Part shown: one piece after another, positions 1-5,814 of the stretch
Numbering within the stretch: position 1 is the first letter of the stretch
Layout of the letters: each line of letters begins with the position of its first letter
Origin: Candidatus Yonathbacteria bacterium RIFOXYC2_FULL_47_9
GTDB taxonomy: Bacteria > Patescibacteriota > Minisyncoccia > Phycocordibacterales > UBA1550
Length of the DNA stretch: 11,015 bases
Direction of reading: 5' to 3'
Assembly: GCA_001825115.1 (NCBI GenBank)
Contig: MHUY01000001.1
Span: forward strand, 1 to 11,015
Program-made: the position numbers and the translations under genes
Notes under the pieces: generated by a model
Database searches by the model: none
The model's input: only the letters and a program-made list of their open reading frames with translations
Told to the model about the DNA's origin: nothing

Positions 1-38
1 AAGGTAGACTCGGGGAATTCAAATACAGCGAAACTATT

Positions 39-461
39 ATGGCAAAGAAAATTACAAAACGAGTTAAAGTTATCATCCCAGCCGGCAAGGCAACCCCTGC
101 GCCTCCTTTGGGGCCCGCCCTCGGTCAGGCAGGCGTGAACATTGGTGAATTTGTTACCAAGTTCAATGCGGCAACGGCCGACAAGATGGGAGACCTTGTA
201 CCAACGGTTATTACCGTATACGAGGACCGTACCTTCGACTTCAAAATGAAGACGCCTCCTGCAACTAGCCTCATCTTTAAGGCAGCAAACATTCAAAAGG
301 GATCAAAGAAGTCTAACACCAGTAAAGTAGGCTCGATTACCAAGGCACAGCTCCAGGAAATCGCAGAACGCAAGATGGTAGACTTGAACGCAAACGACAT
401 CGAGGCAGCAATGAAGATCATCGCCGGCTCAGCTCGCTCAGCAGGGATTGAGATTAAGTAA
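39..461 (+). CDS. rplK: Ribosomal protein uL11 (L11)
   Basis: Large-subunit protein that binds 23S rRNA in the GTPase-associated centre, where it contacts elongation and release factors. The 140 residues match the usual length of about 141. The N-terminal domain opens with MAKKITKRVKVIIPAGKATP followed by the PPLGPALGQAGVNI hinge/contact motif; the C-terminal rRNA-binding domain contains KTPPATSLIFKAA, the KVGSITKAQ segment and a GSARSAGIEI tail. The start is fixed by the family N-terminus. No Shine-Dalgarno is visible just upstream, and the 38 bases before ATG show no gene I recognise, so the promoter or an upstream cotranscribed gene lies outside the window. Unlike the common rplK-rplA arrangement, uL1 does not follow; a terminator and an oppositely oriented thyX do. 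Identification is secure. Confidence 0.98.
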   Translation: MAKKITKRVKVIIPAGKATPAPPLGPALGQAGVNIGEFVTKFNAATADKMGDLVPTVITVYEDRTFDFKMKTPPATSLIFKAANIQKGSKKSNTSKVGSITKAQLQEIAERKMVDLNANDIEAAMKIIAGSARSAGIEIK

Positions 462-483
462 TCTTTCGATACACTGAGAACTC

Positions 484-530
484 AAAAGAAAAAACCCCGA
501 CAATCGTAAGATTGTCGGGGTTTGAGTTTG
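484..530. terminator. Bidirectional Rho-independent terminator between rplK and thyX
   Basis: A perfect 14-bp stem, AAACCCCGACAATC (492-505) with GATTGTCGGGGTTT (510-523), closes on a GTAA loop of the GNRA type. On the + strand it is followed by TTTGAGTTTG. On the - strand the tract at 484-494 reads TTTTTTCTTTT, a better U-run, so it should stop thyX transcripts at least as well as rplK transcripts. The location between convergent genes fits shared use. Confidence 0.92.
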
Positions 531-541
531 TTGCCAACTTA

Positions 542-1939
542 TTAGGCAGCTACATCTTTGAGTTGAATGTCATGCTCACCACGCTTAACGTCAAAGCGAT
601 CAGGCTCGGGGTCAAGGTGGAGAATGAGGCCATGGTCACCAAAAGCATTTTTCAGAGATTCAGCCATTTGTTTTGCGCGGTGACGGAGGGTGGGATGCAC
701 AAACCGCGTTGCACGCAGCTCGACAAGATACACCAATGCCGGAAGTCCGCCCGTAATGCGGTTAGGGGTAAGGTACCCCATCGCCACATAGTATTGGAGC
801 TCCGTCTCAGATACCCCTCCGTAAGAAAGCTTTGAAAGCCTGTCTCTTTGTTGGGTTAACAACGTAGCTGCTGTAGCCCGTAGGCTTTCAGGAAGTTCAC
901 GGAGATACCACTCTTCGAAACCATAACGCGTTCCGATGAGGGGCATTTGTTGAGTGACTGCCCTGTGGCGCTGAACGTCACGGAATGACCCGAAGTCAAG
1001 AAGGAATGAGAACTGAATGGTCCCACACTCATTCAAGATTTTAGGTAGCTCCGTTTTTGCCGGCCGGAGACTCATGATATTTTCGTATCTCTCGAGCATT
1101 GCTTCTGAAACGTTGAAAATTGCACCGAGTCCGCCGTTGTTGCCAAGTGAATGGAATTCATTGCCACCGTTAAAGTACGCGTGTTCACACATTGCTTCCG
1201 CGTAGTACTGTTCGCTCGCCGGATATGTTTTGTGACCAAACGAACTGGGGTAACGCTCCATCAAAACGGCTTGAATACCCTCGGCAACCTCGCGTACTTC
1301 CTTGAGAGGATGGTTTCGAAGCCAGCACAGTTTATCGGCCGCCTGGCGCAGGTTGGTGTGCCAGGCAAGGTTTGTTGTTGCTCCCGCAGGAAGGAATCCC
1401 CGCAGGATATCAAACGAACGTGCTGCGATTGCTTTTTCGTATGTCTCTTCAACCTCAGTTTCTTTTCGAGGAAATTGAGACCGTAAATGAGCAAGGAGCT
1501 CTTCCTTGGAATTTACATAAAACACGCGCCACACTTCAAGAATTTCGCTCGACAGCAAACTGCCGATTGGGTCACGAAATTCCTGTTCAGCAAAATCGAT
1601 ATAGCGCGTGGACGATTCTTGACCGGAATAAAGCTGCCAGTCTTGAATCGCCTTTGCGACGAGCATTGAGACGCCTTCGATAAAGAGCGTAACACTGCCG
1701 CAGTCACCGATTGATTTGTGCCCATAGCCGACATAAAAATTGGCCATGAACTTTTCGGAACCGCGCTCTTCGAGGATGAGTAAATGATCCTCGATTCCTT
1801 TTGCTGAACGTGAATGAAGTGCTTGAAGCATTGCTTCCGCTTCGGCGTCGATTATTGCACCCGTATCGAGCAAGATGACCTTGCCTCCGAAAGGGAGCAT
1901 GTGTTTCGTGTGGTTGAGTTGAGCGAGACTTGTGTTCAT
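542..1939 (-). CDS. thyX: Tandem two-domain FAD-dependent thymidylate synthase (ThyX family)
   Basis: ThyX makes dTMP from dUMP using methylenetetrahydrofolate and NADPH via FAD. This protein has 465 residues, about twice the usual 210-250, and reads as two ThyX-like halves. N-half: GHKS (73-76), then at 100-113 DWQLYSGQESSTRY aligned to the signature RHRxxSxNExSxRY. It keeps Ser105, Glu108, the Ser110 that aligns with the catalytic serine, and Arg112-Tyr113, but RHR has become DWQ. A later LPAGATTNLAWHTNLRQ (183-199) matches the family's LP...T...TxNxR segment. C-half: QRHRAVTQQMPLIGTRY (323-339) keeps RHR (324-326) but has Leu where the serine should be; YLVELRATRFVHPTLRHRAK (404-423) matches the C-terminal helix. 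The start has GGAGGT four bases upstream. It diverges from dcd and belongs functionally with dcd, dut and tmk. Whether the two halves make one composite active site is inference; family membership is well supported. Confidence 0.9.
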   Translation of the reverse strand: MNTSLAQLNHTKHMLPFGGKVILLDTGAIIDAEAEAMLQALHSRSAKGIEDHLLILEERGSEKFMANFYVGYGHKSIGDCGSVTLFIEGVSMLVAKAIQDWQLYSGQESSTRYIDFAEQEFRDPIGSLLSSEILEVWRVFYVNSKEELLAHLRSQFPRKETEVEETYEKAIAARSFDILRGFLPAGATTNLAWHTNLRQAADKLCWLRNHPLKEVREVAEGIQAVLMERYPSSFGHKTYPASEQYYAEAMCEHAYFNGGNEFHSLGNNGGLGAIFNVSEAMLERYENIMSLRPAKTELPKILNECGTIQFSFLLDFGSFRDVQRHRAVTQQMPLIGTRYGFEEWYLRELPESLRATAATLLTQQRDRLSKLSYGGVSETELQYYVAMGYLTPNRITGGLPALVYLVELRATRFVHPTLRHRAKQMAESLKNAFGDHGLILHLDPEPDRFDVKRGEHDIQLKDVAA

Positions 1940-1943
1940 GAGA

Positions 1944-1949
1944 ACCTCC
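1944..1949 (-). promoter_or_regulatory. Shine-Dalgarno site of thyX
   Basis: GGAGGT on the - strand, four bases before the ATG at 1939. It supports that start and shows that this genome does use strong Shine-Dalgarno sites at some genes. Confidence 0.85.
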
Positions 1950-1979
1950 GTTGGTTGTTGTTTAAAAGTACAGCTGTCA

Positions 1980-2015
1980 TCAAACTATCCCGAAAGTACC
2001 ACAATGTCAAACTAT
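1980..2015 (+). repeat. Pair of 9-bp direct repeats in the divergent promoter region
   Basis: TCAAACTAT occurs at 1980-1988 and again at 2007-2015, 27 bp apart start to start. The left copy overlaps the proposed thyX -10 box (1982-1987). The right copy overlaps the thyX -35 box (2005-2010) and reaches the first base of the dcd -35 box (2015-2020). The placement suggests a possible regulator site, but no regulator is known from this window and two short copies could also be chance. Confidence 0.45.
1982..2010 (-). promoter_or_regulatory. Proposed thyX promoter
   Basis: On the - strand a perfect -35 TTGACA (2010 to 2005) is followed after 17 bp by TAGTTT (1987 to 1982), which keeps the TA and final T of a -10 box. 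Transcription would begin near 1975, giving a leader of about 36 nt that carries the Shine-Dalgarno site. The -10 box is weak, so this may need an activator or be a moderate promoter. Confidence 0.6.
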
Positions 2016-2043
2016 GGACTACGAGATGATTTTGTGCTATAAT
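2015..2043 (+). promoter_or_regulatory. Proposed dcd promoter, extended -10
   Basis: A consensus TATAAT (2038-2043) is preceded by TGC, making an extended -10 box. TGGACT (2015-2020), four of six matches to TTGACA, lies 17 bp upstream. The predicted start is near 2050 with a leader of about 31 nt. Its -35 lies only four bases from the -35 of the opposing thyX promoter, so two polymerases could not easily occupy both. Confidence 0.8.
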
Positions 2044-2069
2044 TGTTCTAGGTTTATTCTTTATACGAG

Positions 2070-2074
2070 AGGAG
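2070..2074 (+). promoter_or_regulatory. Shine-Dalgarno site of dcd
   Basis: AGGAG six bases before the ATG at 2081; it fixes the start at the full-length N-terminus rather than at an internal methionine. Confidence 0.85.
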
Positions 2075-2080
2075 ATAGAT

Positions 2081-2701
2081 ATGAGCATCAAGTCTGATAA
2101 GTGGATACAAAAGATGTGTAGCCTTGATCCTGTCGAGAGGGCCATGGTTGCTCTCCCCACGGGAATGAGCCGTCTCGACGGTCCGATGATTGAACCGTTT
2201 GAGGCGGGGCAAGTGAAAGAAATCGACGGGAAGAAGATCGTGTCCTACGGTACATCAAGCTATGGCTATGACGTCCGTTGTGCCGACGAATTCAAAATCT
2301 TCACGAACATTCATTCTACGGTCGTAGATCCTAAAAACTTCGACCCTAATTCGTTCGTCGAAAAGAAGGGGGATTTCTGTATTATCCCGCCAAATTCATT
2401 TGCCCTTGCGCGCACGATTGAACGTTTCCGCATCCCACGGAATGTGTTGACTATCTGCCTCGGCAAGTCGACGTACGCGCGGTGCGGTATCATCGTTAAT
2501 GTGACACCTTTTGAGCCAGAATGGGAAGGGTATGTGACGTTGGAATTTTCCAACACCACGCCTCTTCCCGCAAAGATTTACGCCAACGAAGGTTGTGCCC
2601 AGGTGCTCTTTTTTGAGAGTGATGAAGTGTGCGAAACTTCATATAAGGATCGTGGCGGAAAGTATCAAGGGCAAAAAGGGGTTACAAACCCGAAAGTATA
2701 A
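2081..2701 (+). CDS. dcd: dCTP deaminase
   Basis: Deaminates dCTP to dUTP, which Dut then converts to dUMP for ThyX. The 206-residue protein has the full family core: SYGTSSYGYDVRC (55-67), IIPPNSFALA (101-110), GKSTYARCGIIVNVTP (128-143) with the conserved Arg134, VTLEFSNTT (152-160) with the presumed catalytic Glu155, and the C-terminal nucleotide lid SYKDRGGKYQGQKG (187-200). The sequence resembles the roughly 188-residue form typical of many Proteobacteria, which runs from MSIKSDKWI almost directly into MIEPF. Here about 18 extra residues, roughly 14-32 (from SLDPVERAM to MSRLD), lie between those two segments. The family gives no hint that the Dcd-Dut bifunctional form is needed, since a separate dut follows. 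It has its own promoter and Shine-Dalgarno site, and a strong terminator ends it. Confidence 0.97.
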   Translation: MSIKSDKWIQKMCSLDPVERAMVALPTGMSRLDGPMIEPFEAGQVKEIDGKKIVSYGTSSYGYDVRCADEFKIFTNIHSTVVDPKNFDPNSFVEKKGDFCIIPPNSFALARTIERFRIPRNVLTICLGKSTYARCGIIVNVTPFEPEWEGYVTLEFSNTTPLPAKIYANEGCAQVLFFESDEVCETSYKDRGGKYQGQKGVTNPKV

Positions 2702-2717
2702 GAAGAAATAAAAAGTT

Positions 2718-2759
2718 AGACGGCAAAACGCTTCACGTTTTGCCGTCTTTTTCTTTTTT
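2718..2759 (+). terminator. Rho-independent terminator of dcd
   Basis: A perfect 13-bp stem, AGACGGCAAAACG (2718-2730) with CGTTTTGCCGTCT (2736-2748), loop CTTCA, followed by TTTTCTTTTTT. It separates dcd from dut, so dut needs its own promoter, whose -35 region would lie in this T-tract. Confidence 0.95.
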
Positions 2760-2777
2760 ACTTGCGGGTGGTACTAT
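2749..2777 (+). promoter_or_regulatory. Proposed dut promoter, leaderless type
   Basis: Extended -10 TGGTACTAT (2769-2777, hexamer TACTAT 2772-2777). The 17-bp position upstream holds only TTTTCT, part of the terminator T-tract. The predicted transcription start near 2784 is two bases before the ATG at 2786, and no Shine-Dalgarno is present. This argues against the upstream ATG at 2780 and the TTG at 2762 as starts. Confidence 0.6.
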
Positions 2778-2785
2778 TGATGTTA

Positions 2786-3211
2786 ATGGAACTCAGAATA
2801 AAAAAACTACACGCAAAAGCAAAGCTTCCGTCGTACGCACATCCGGAGGATGCGGGATTTGATTTGTATGCGCTTGATGAATTGACTATCCCCGCGGGTG
2901 GGCGAGCGCTCGTGAGTACGGGTATTGCGCTCGAAATCCCCAGTGGCTTCGTGGGGCTCATTTGGGACAAGAGTGGACTCTCGACGACCTACGGACTCAA
3001 GACATTGGCGGGAGTGGTGGATGCAGGGTATCGTGGGGAAGTAAAAGTGGGACTGATAAATTTAAGCACTGAGGATTATGTGATTAGCGCAGGAGGCAAG
3101 GTTGCGCAAATGCTCATACAAAAAGTTGAGCGGGCAGAGTTTTTCGAATCTACAGAACTCGCAGAAACAGCACGTGGTGAGCGAGGTTTTGGGAGTACAG
3201 GGAAAGATTAA
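2786..3211 (+). CDS. dut: dUTP diphosphatase (dUTPase)
   Basis: Hydrolyses dUTP to dUMP and pyrophosphate, keeping uracil out of DNA and feeding ThyX. From the chosen start (MELRIKKL) it has 141 residues, normal for the homotrimeric family. All five motifs are present in order: DAGFDLYA (22-29), DKSGL (61-65, where PRSGL is more usual), GVVDAGYRGEV (76-86, Asp79 being the presumed catalytic residue), GGKVAQM (103-109) and the C-terminal Gly-rich RGERGFGSTG (130-139) that closes over the nucleotide. The start was chosen because a promoter -10 box covers 2772-2777, so the two upstream in-frame starts would not be transcribed from it. It sits between dcd and tmk in a thymidylate cluster. Function is secure; the exact start is less so. 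Confidence 0.96.
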   Translation: MELRIKKLHAKAKLPSYAHPEDAGFDLYALDELTIPAGGRALVSTGIALEIPSGFVGLIWDKSGLSTTYGLKTLAGVVDAGYRGEVKVGLINLSTEDYVISAGGKVAQMLIQKVERAEFFESTELAETARGERGFGSTGKD

Positions 3212-3213
3212 CA

Positions 3214-3242
3214 TTGCAATAGAGTCTGTTTCTTGGTAGAAC
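3214..3242 (+). promoter_or_regulatory. Proposed tmk promoter
   Basis: TTGCAA (3214-3219, four of six matches) and, 17 bp on, TAGAAC (3237-3242) preceded by TGG as an extended -10. The predicted start is near 3249, giving a leader of about 32 nt with a strong Shine-Dalgarno site. No terminator separates dut from tmk, so readthrough from dut is also likely. Confidence 0.5.
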
Positions 3243-3269
3243 GTTGTCAGAAGTACCCGTTCGTTAACC

Positions 3270-3276
3270 AAGGAGG
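3270..3276 (+). promoter_or_regulatory. Shine-Dalgarno site of tmk
   Basis: AAGGAGG four bases before the ATG at 3281. It decides that start over an in-frame upstream TTG at 3233 that would add 16 residues not expected in the family. Confidence 0.9.
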
Positions 3277-3280
3277 AATC

Positions 3281-3919
3281 ATGAAAGCACCATTTATTGT
3301 CATTGACGGTATGGATGGATCAGGAAAAGGGACACAAATTGGTCTCCTTGCTGCTCGTATGGGAGACGAAGGAAGGAACTTCATTCTTACCCGCGAGCCC
3401 GGCGGGACCCCTTTGTCAGAAAAAATCCGCGATATTTTTTCTTCACCAGAAGGAGCCGACGCGAGTGCGCGTACACAGTATCTCATGATGTGGGCAGCGC
3501 GGTCGCATTGGATGGAAAAGGTTGTCATACCCTATTTGTCTGCGGGAACACTGATCGTTTCTGATCGAGGTGATTCATCTACGATTGCGTACCAGGTATA
3601 TGCAAAAATGGCACCCGAACTCGAAGACAATTTTTGGCGGATGCGTAAGTTCATCTTTGGTGAATACACGCCGACACGATACATCATCCTCGATATTCCC
3701 GCAGAAGAGGCGAAACGCCGTATTGACGCTGATACGAGTCGCGTTAAGTCACCGTTCGACATGAAGCCGCTCGAATGGTATGAGCGCGTTCGCGAAGGGT
3801 TCCAGACACTTCACGAAGAACTTCCGCATCATGTCACCATAATCAATGGGGCTCGAACCCCTGAAATGATTCACGAAGAGATCTATCGAATCGTGAAGGG
3901 GCAATGCGGATGGATGTAA
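3281..3919 (+). CDS. tmk: Thymidylate kinase (dTMP kinase)
   Basis: Phosphorylates dTMP to dTDP with ATP, the step after ThyX. The 212 residues are normal for the family. The P-loop is GMDGSGKGTQ (10-19), followed by the TREPGGTP motif (37-44) and the DR motif with its following residues, SDRGDSSTIAYQ (94-105), which bind the dTMP phosphate and base. The lid segment is around 145-160 (AKRRIDADTSRVKSPFD), with the EWYERVREGF helix after it (165-174). The first residues, KAPFIVIDGMDG, are the family's first strand, which agrees with the chosen start. A long-stem terminator follows. Together with dcd, dut and thyX it completes dCTP to dTDP. Confidence 0.96.
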   Translation: MKAPFIVIDGMDGSGKGTQIGLLAARMGDEGRNFILTREPGGTPLSEKIRDIFSSPEGADASARTQYLMMWAARSHWMEKVVIPYLSAGTLIVSDRGDSSTIAYQVYAKMAPELEDNFWRMRKFIFGEYTPTRYIILDIPAEEAKRRIDADTSRVKSPFDMKPLEWYERVREGFQTLHEELPHHVTIINGARTPEMIHEEIYRIVKGQCGWM

Positions 3920-3931
3920 TAACGTAAGGTC

Positions 3932-3970
3932 AACCCTTGTGAAAGTAATTTCACAAGGGTTTTTTGTTTT
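3932..3970 (+). terminator. Rho-independent terminator of tmk
   Basis: A perfect 13-bp stem, AACCCTTGTGAAA (3932-3944) with TTTCACAAGGGTT (3949-3961), GTAA loop (same loop as the rplK/thyX terminator), then a T-rich run to 3970. Confidence 0.95.
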
Positions 3971-3988
3971 TGCGAGGCGTGGTATGCT
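3960..3988 (+). promoter_or_regulatory. Proposed argS promoter, leaderless type
   Basis: Extended -10 TGGTATGCT (3980-3988, hexamer 3983-3988). The -35 position falls in the terminator T-run and is weak (TTTTTT). The predicted start near 3995 is one base before the ATG at 3996. No Shine-Dalgarno precedes that ATG. Confidence 0.6.
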
Positions 3989-3995
3989 CAGTTTT

Positions 3996-5747
3996 ATGAA
4001 GGAGAAACTAGAAGTACTTATTATCGAAGCGCTTGGGGTGCTCGGTATTGAGGCGGGTACGGTTGTGCTTGAACGTCCGGCGGATTCATCGCACGGGGAC
4101 TATGCGACGAACGCAGCACTCGTGTACGGTAAAAAGGCGGGTATTGCTCCTCGTGAGCTTGCAGGCAAGCTGGTTGAAAAAATACTTGAAACTTCGAGGG
4201 AGGAGATCAAAGAGCTTGAAGTTGCCGGGCCCGGGTTTATTAACTTCCGACTTTCAGATGAAGCAATAAGAAACGAGAACACAAAAGAGAAAAATCCTAT
4301 TAAAACAATTTACTCAGGAAAAAATATTCTTGTTGAGCATTCTTCCCCAAATCTTTTCAAGCCTTTTCATATCGGACATCTCATGAATAATATTGTGGGT
4401 GAATTTGTTTCTCGCGCAATGACAGAAGGGGGTGCGCAAGTAACCACCATTTCTTTCCCTTCGGACATTTCCCTGGGAATAGCAAAAGCTATTTACGTAC
4501 TGCAAAAGGATGGAGGAATTTCACAACAAATGTTTAGCGACCTCTCTTCAGGAGATTTTGACGCGCAAACGAAAGTGGTCAACTATCTTGGGGATTGCTA
4601 TGTCCGTGGGATTGCTTTAGCAAAAGAAAATCCTGCGCTAGAAAATGAGATCAAAGATATCGCAAAAAATTTGTACAACGAAATTGAAAGCGGGGAACTA
4701 CATGACTCAGAAGGCTATCAGATATGGAGAAAAGTAAAAAACATCAACACCGTATATTTTGAATATGTGCTTGAAAGCATTGGGTCAAAGCTTGGGAAAA
4801 CGATCTTTGAAAGCGATGTCACAAAGATCGGGAAAGAGATTGTTCTCAAAAATACACCAGCTGTCTTTACACAAAGCGAAGGGGCCTTTGTATACGTGCC
4901 GAGTGAGGACCGAAAGGATTTAAATACATTGGTTTTTGTTAATAGTGAAGGGCACCCAACATACGAGGCAAAGGATCTCGGTTTGATAGAAAAAAAATTC
5001 ACTGAATACGGAAAGGTGGACTGCTCTCTTTTTGTTACTGACAATGAGCAATCCCATCATTTTAAAATTGTTCTTGATGCAGCGAGCAAGATAAATGATG
5101 AATGGAAGAGTCGTGCAGAAAGGAGTGTACACATCCCACATGGCCGCATGCTTTTTAAAGGTCAAAAAATGTCGAGCCGCCTTGGTGGTGTACCACTTGC
5201 GCTCGATGTTGTTGGTGTGGTCGAGGAGGAAGTGCGAGAAAGGGCGGGGGAGCGAATCGCACACTTGAGTATTGAGGAGAAAAAGAAGCTTGAGCGTGAG
5301 ATCGCCCTGTCTGCACTTCGCATTGCCGTGCTCCGTTCAAAGCCCGGTATGAATATCAACTTTGACCCTGAACTCTCACTTTCTTTTGAAGGCGACTCCG
5401 GCCCTTATCTTCTTTATACCCACGCACGCTGTGCATCTCTTCTTGAAAAGGGAATAGAACGAGGGTATGAACCAAAGTTCAAAGAATCACCAACGACAGA
5501 ACTTGAAAGGACGCTCATGCAGTATGAGTTTGAACTTTCTTGTGCGGTGGAAACTCTCGCTCCGCAGAAACTGGTCACCTATCTCTTTGAGATTGCTCAG
5601 CTGTTTAATAGTTTCTATGGAAGCACGCAAATCATTACCGACAATAAAGAAGATTCAGAACACTATCTCGCTATCGTAAAACGTCTGAAGGCGGTACTAA
5701 AAGAAGGATTGTGGGTGCTCGGCATCTCAGCTCCCGAAAAAATGTAA
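3996..5747 (+). CDS. argS: Arginyl-tRNA synthetase
   Basis: Charges tRNA-Arg with arginine; class I synthetase. From ATG 3996 it has 583 residues, normal for the bacterial enzyme. The N-terminal Add-1 tRNA-contact domain (about 1-90) includes SSHGDYATNAA (31-41) and VAGPGFINFRLSD (76-88). The catalytic domain begins with VEHSSPNLFKPFHIGHL (113-129) with HIGH at 125-128, and ends with the KMSSR loop (391-395, the KMSKS equivalent). GDSGPYLLYTHAR (466-478) opens the DALR-type anticodon-binding helical domain to the C-terminus. An in-frame GTG at 3939 was rejected because it lies inside the tmk terminator hairpin. Base composition is uneven: counted 60-base blocks give about 47-58% GC before 4260 and after 5100, but 28-50% (mostly 35-40%) in most counted blocks between 4261 and 5100, covering most of the catalytic domain. 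Confidence 0.97.
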   Translation: MKEKLEVLIIEALGVLGIEAGTVVLERPADSSHGDYATNAALVYGKKAGIAPRELAGKLVEKILETSREEIKELEVAGPGFINFRLSDEAIRNENTKEKNPIKTIYSGKNILVEHSSPNLFKPFHIGHLMNNIVGEFVSRAMTEGGAQVTTISFPSDISLGIAKAIYVLQKDGGISQQMFSDLSSGDFDAQTKVVNYLGDCYVRGIALAKENPALENEIKDIAKNLYNEIESGELHDSEGYQIWRKVKNINTVYFEYVLESIGSKLGKTIFESDVTKIGKEIVLKNTPAVFTQSEGAFVYVPSEDRKDLNTLVFVNSEGHPTYEAKDLGLIEKKFTEYGKVDCSLFVTDNEQSHHFKIVLDAASKINDEWKSRAERSVHIPHGRMLFKGQKMSSRLGGVPLALDVVGVVEEEVRERAGERIAHLSIEEKKKLEREIALSALRIAVLRSKPGMNINFDPELSLSFEGDSGPYLLYTHARCASLLEKGIERGYEPKFKESPTTELERTLMQYEFELSCAVETLAPQKLVTYLFEIAQLFNSFYGSTQIITDNKEDSEHYLAIVKRLKAVLKEGLWVLGISAPEKM

Positions 5748-5749
5748 AG

Positions 5750-5779
5750 AAAATCCCCTTGCGACGCAAGGGGATTTTT
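5750..5779 (+). terminator. Rho-independent terminator of argS
   Basis: Stem AAAATCCCCTTGC (5750-5762) with GCAAGGGGATTTT (5766-5778), loop GAC, starting 2 bases after the argS stop codon. The U-run is short (five T), so some readthrough into ileS is possible. Confidence 0.9.
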
Positions 5780-5806
5780 GATGAGTAGCCTCCTTTGTGG
5801 TATTCT
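5778..5806 (+). promoter_or_regulatory. Proposed ileS promoter, leaderless type
   Basis: -35 TTGATG (5778-5783, four of six), 17 bp spacer, extended -10 TGGTATTCT (5798-5806). The predicted start near 5813 is two bases before the ATG at 5815, with no Shine-Dalgarno. This is the best formed of the leaderless-type promoters in the window. Confidence 0.65.
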
Positions 5807-5814
5807 GGATAAAT

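Noticed and set aside
1..38. In-frame upstream extension of rplK (no stop in the 36 preceding bases)
   Set aside because: The L11 N-terminus conventionally starts at this ATG and the upstream translation matches nothing I recognise; too little sequence to call another gene.
61..78. The dUTPase motif 2 variant (DKSGL instead of PRSGL), residues 61-65 of dut, as a sign of altered function
   Set aside because: A conservative Arg-to-Lys change with the other four motifs intact; I cannot argue for lost or changed activity. The coordinates given here are not meaningful genome positions; the motif lies at 2966-2980.
512..835. Open frame of 107 codons on the + strand
   Set aside because: Lies antisense to the well-supported thyX 3' end, begins inside the terminator stem, and has no promoter, ribosome site or recognisable protein.
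3939..3995. Upstream GTG start for argS adding 19 residues
   Set aside because: It would place the N-terminus inside the tmk terminator hairpin and before the proposed promoter; ATG 3996 gives the family N-terminus.
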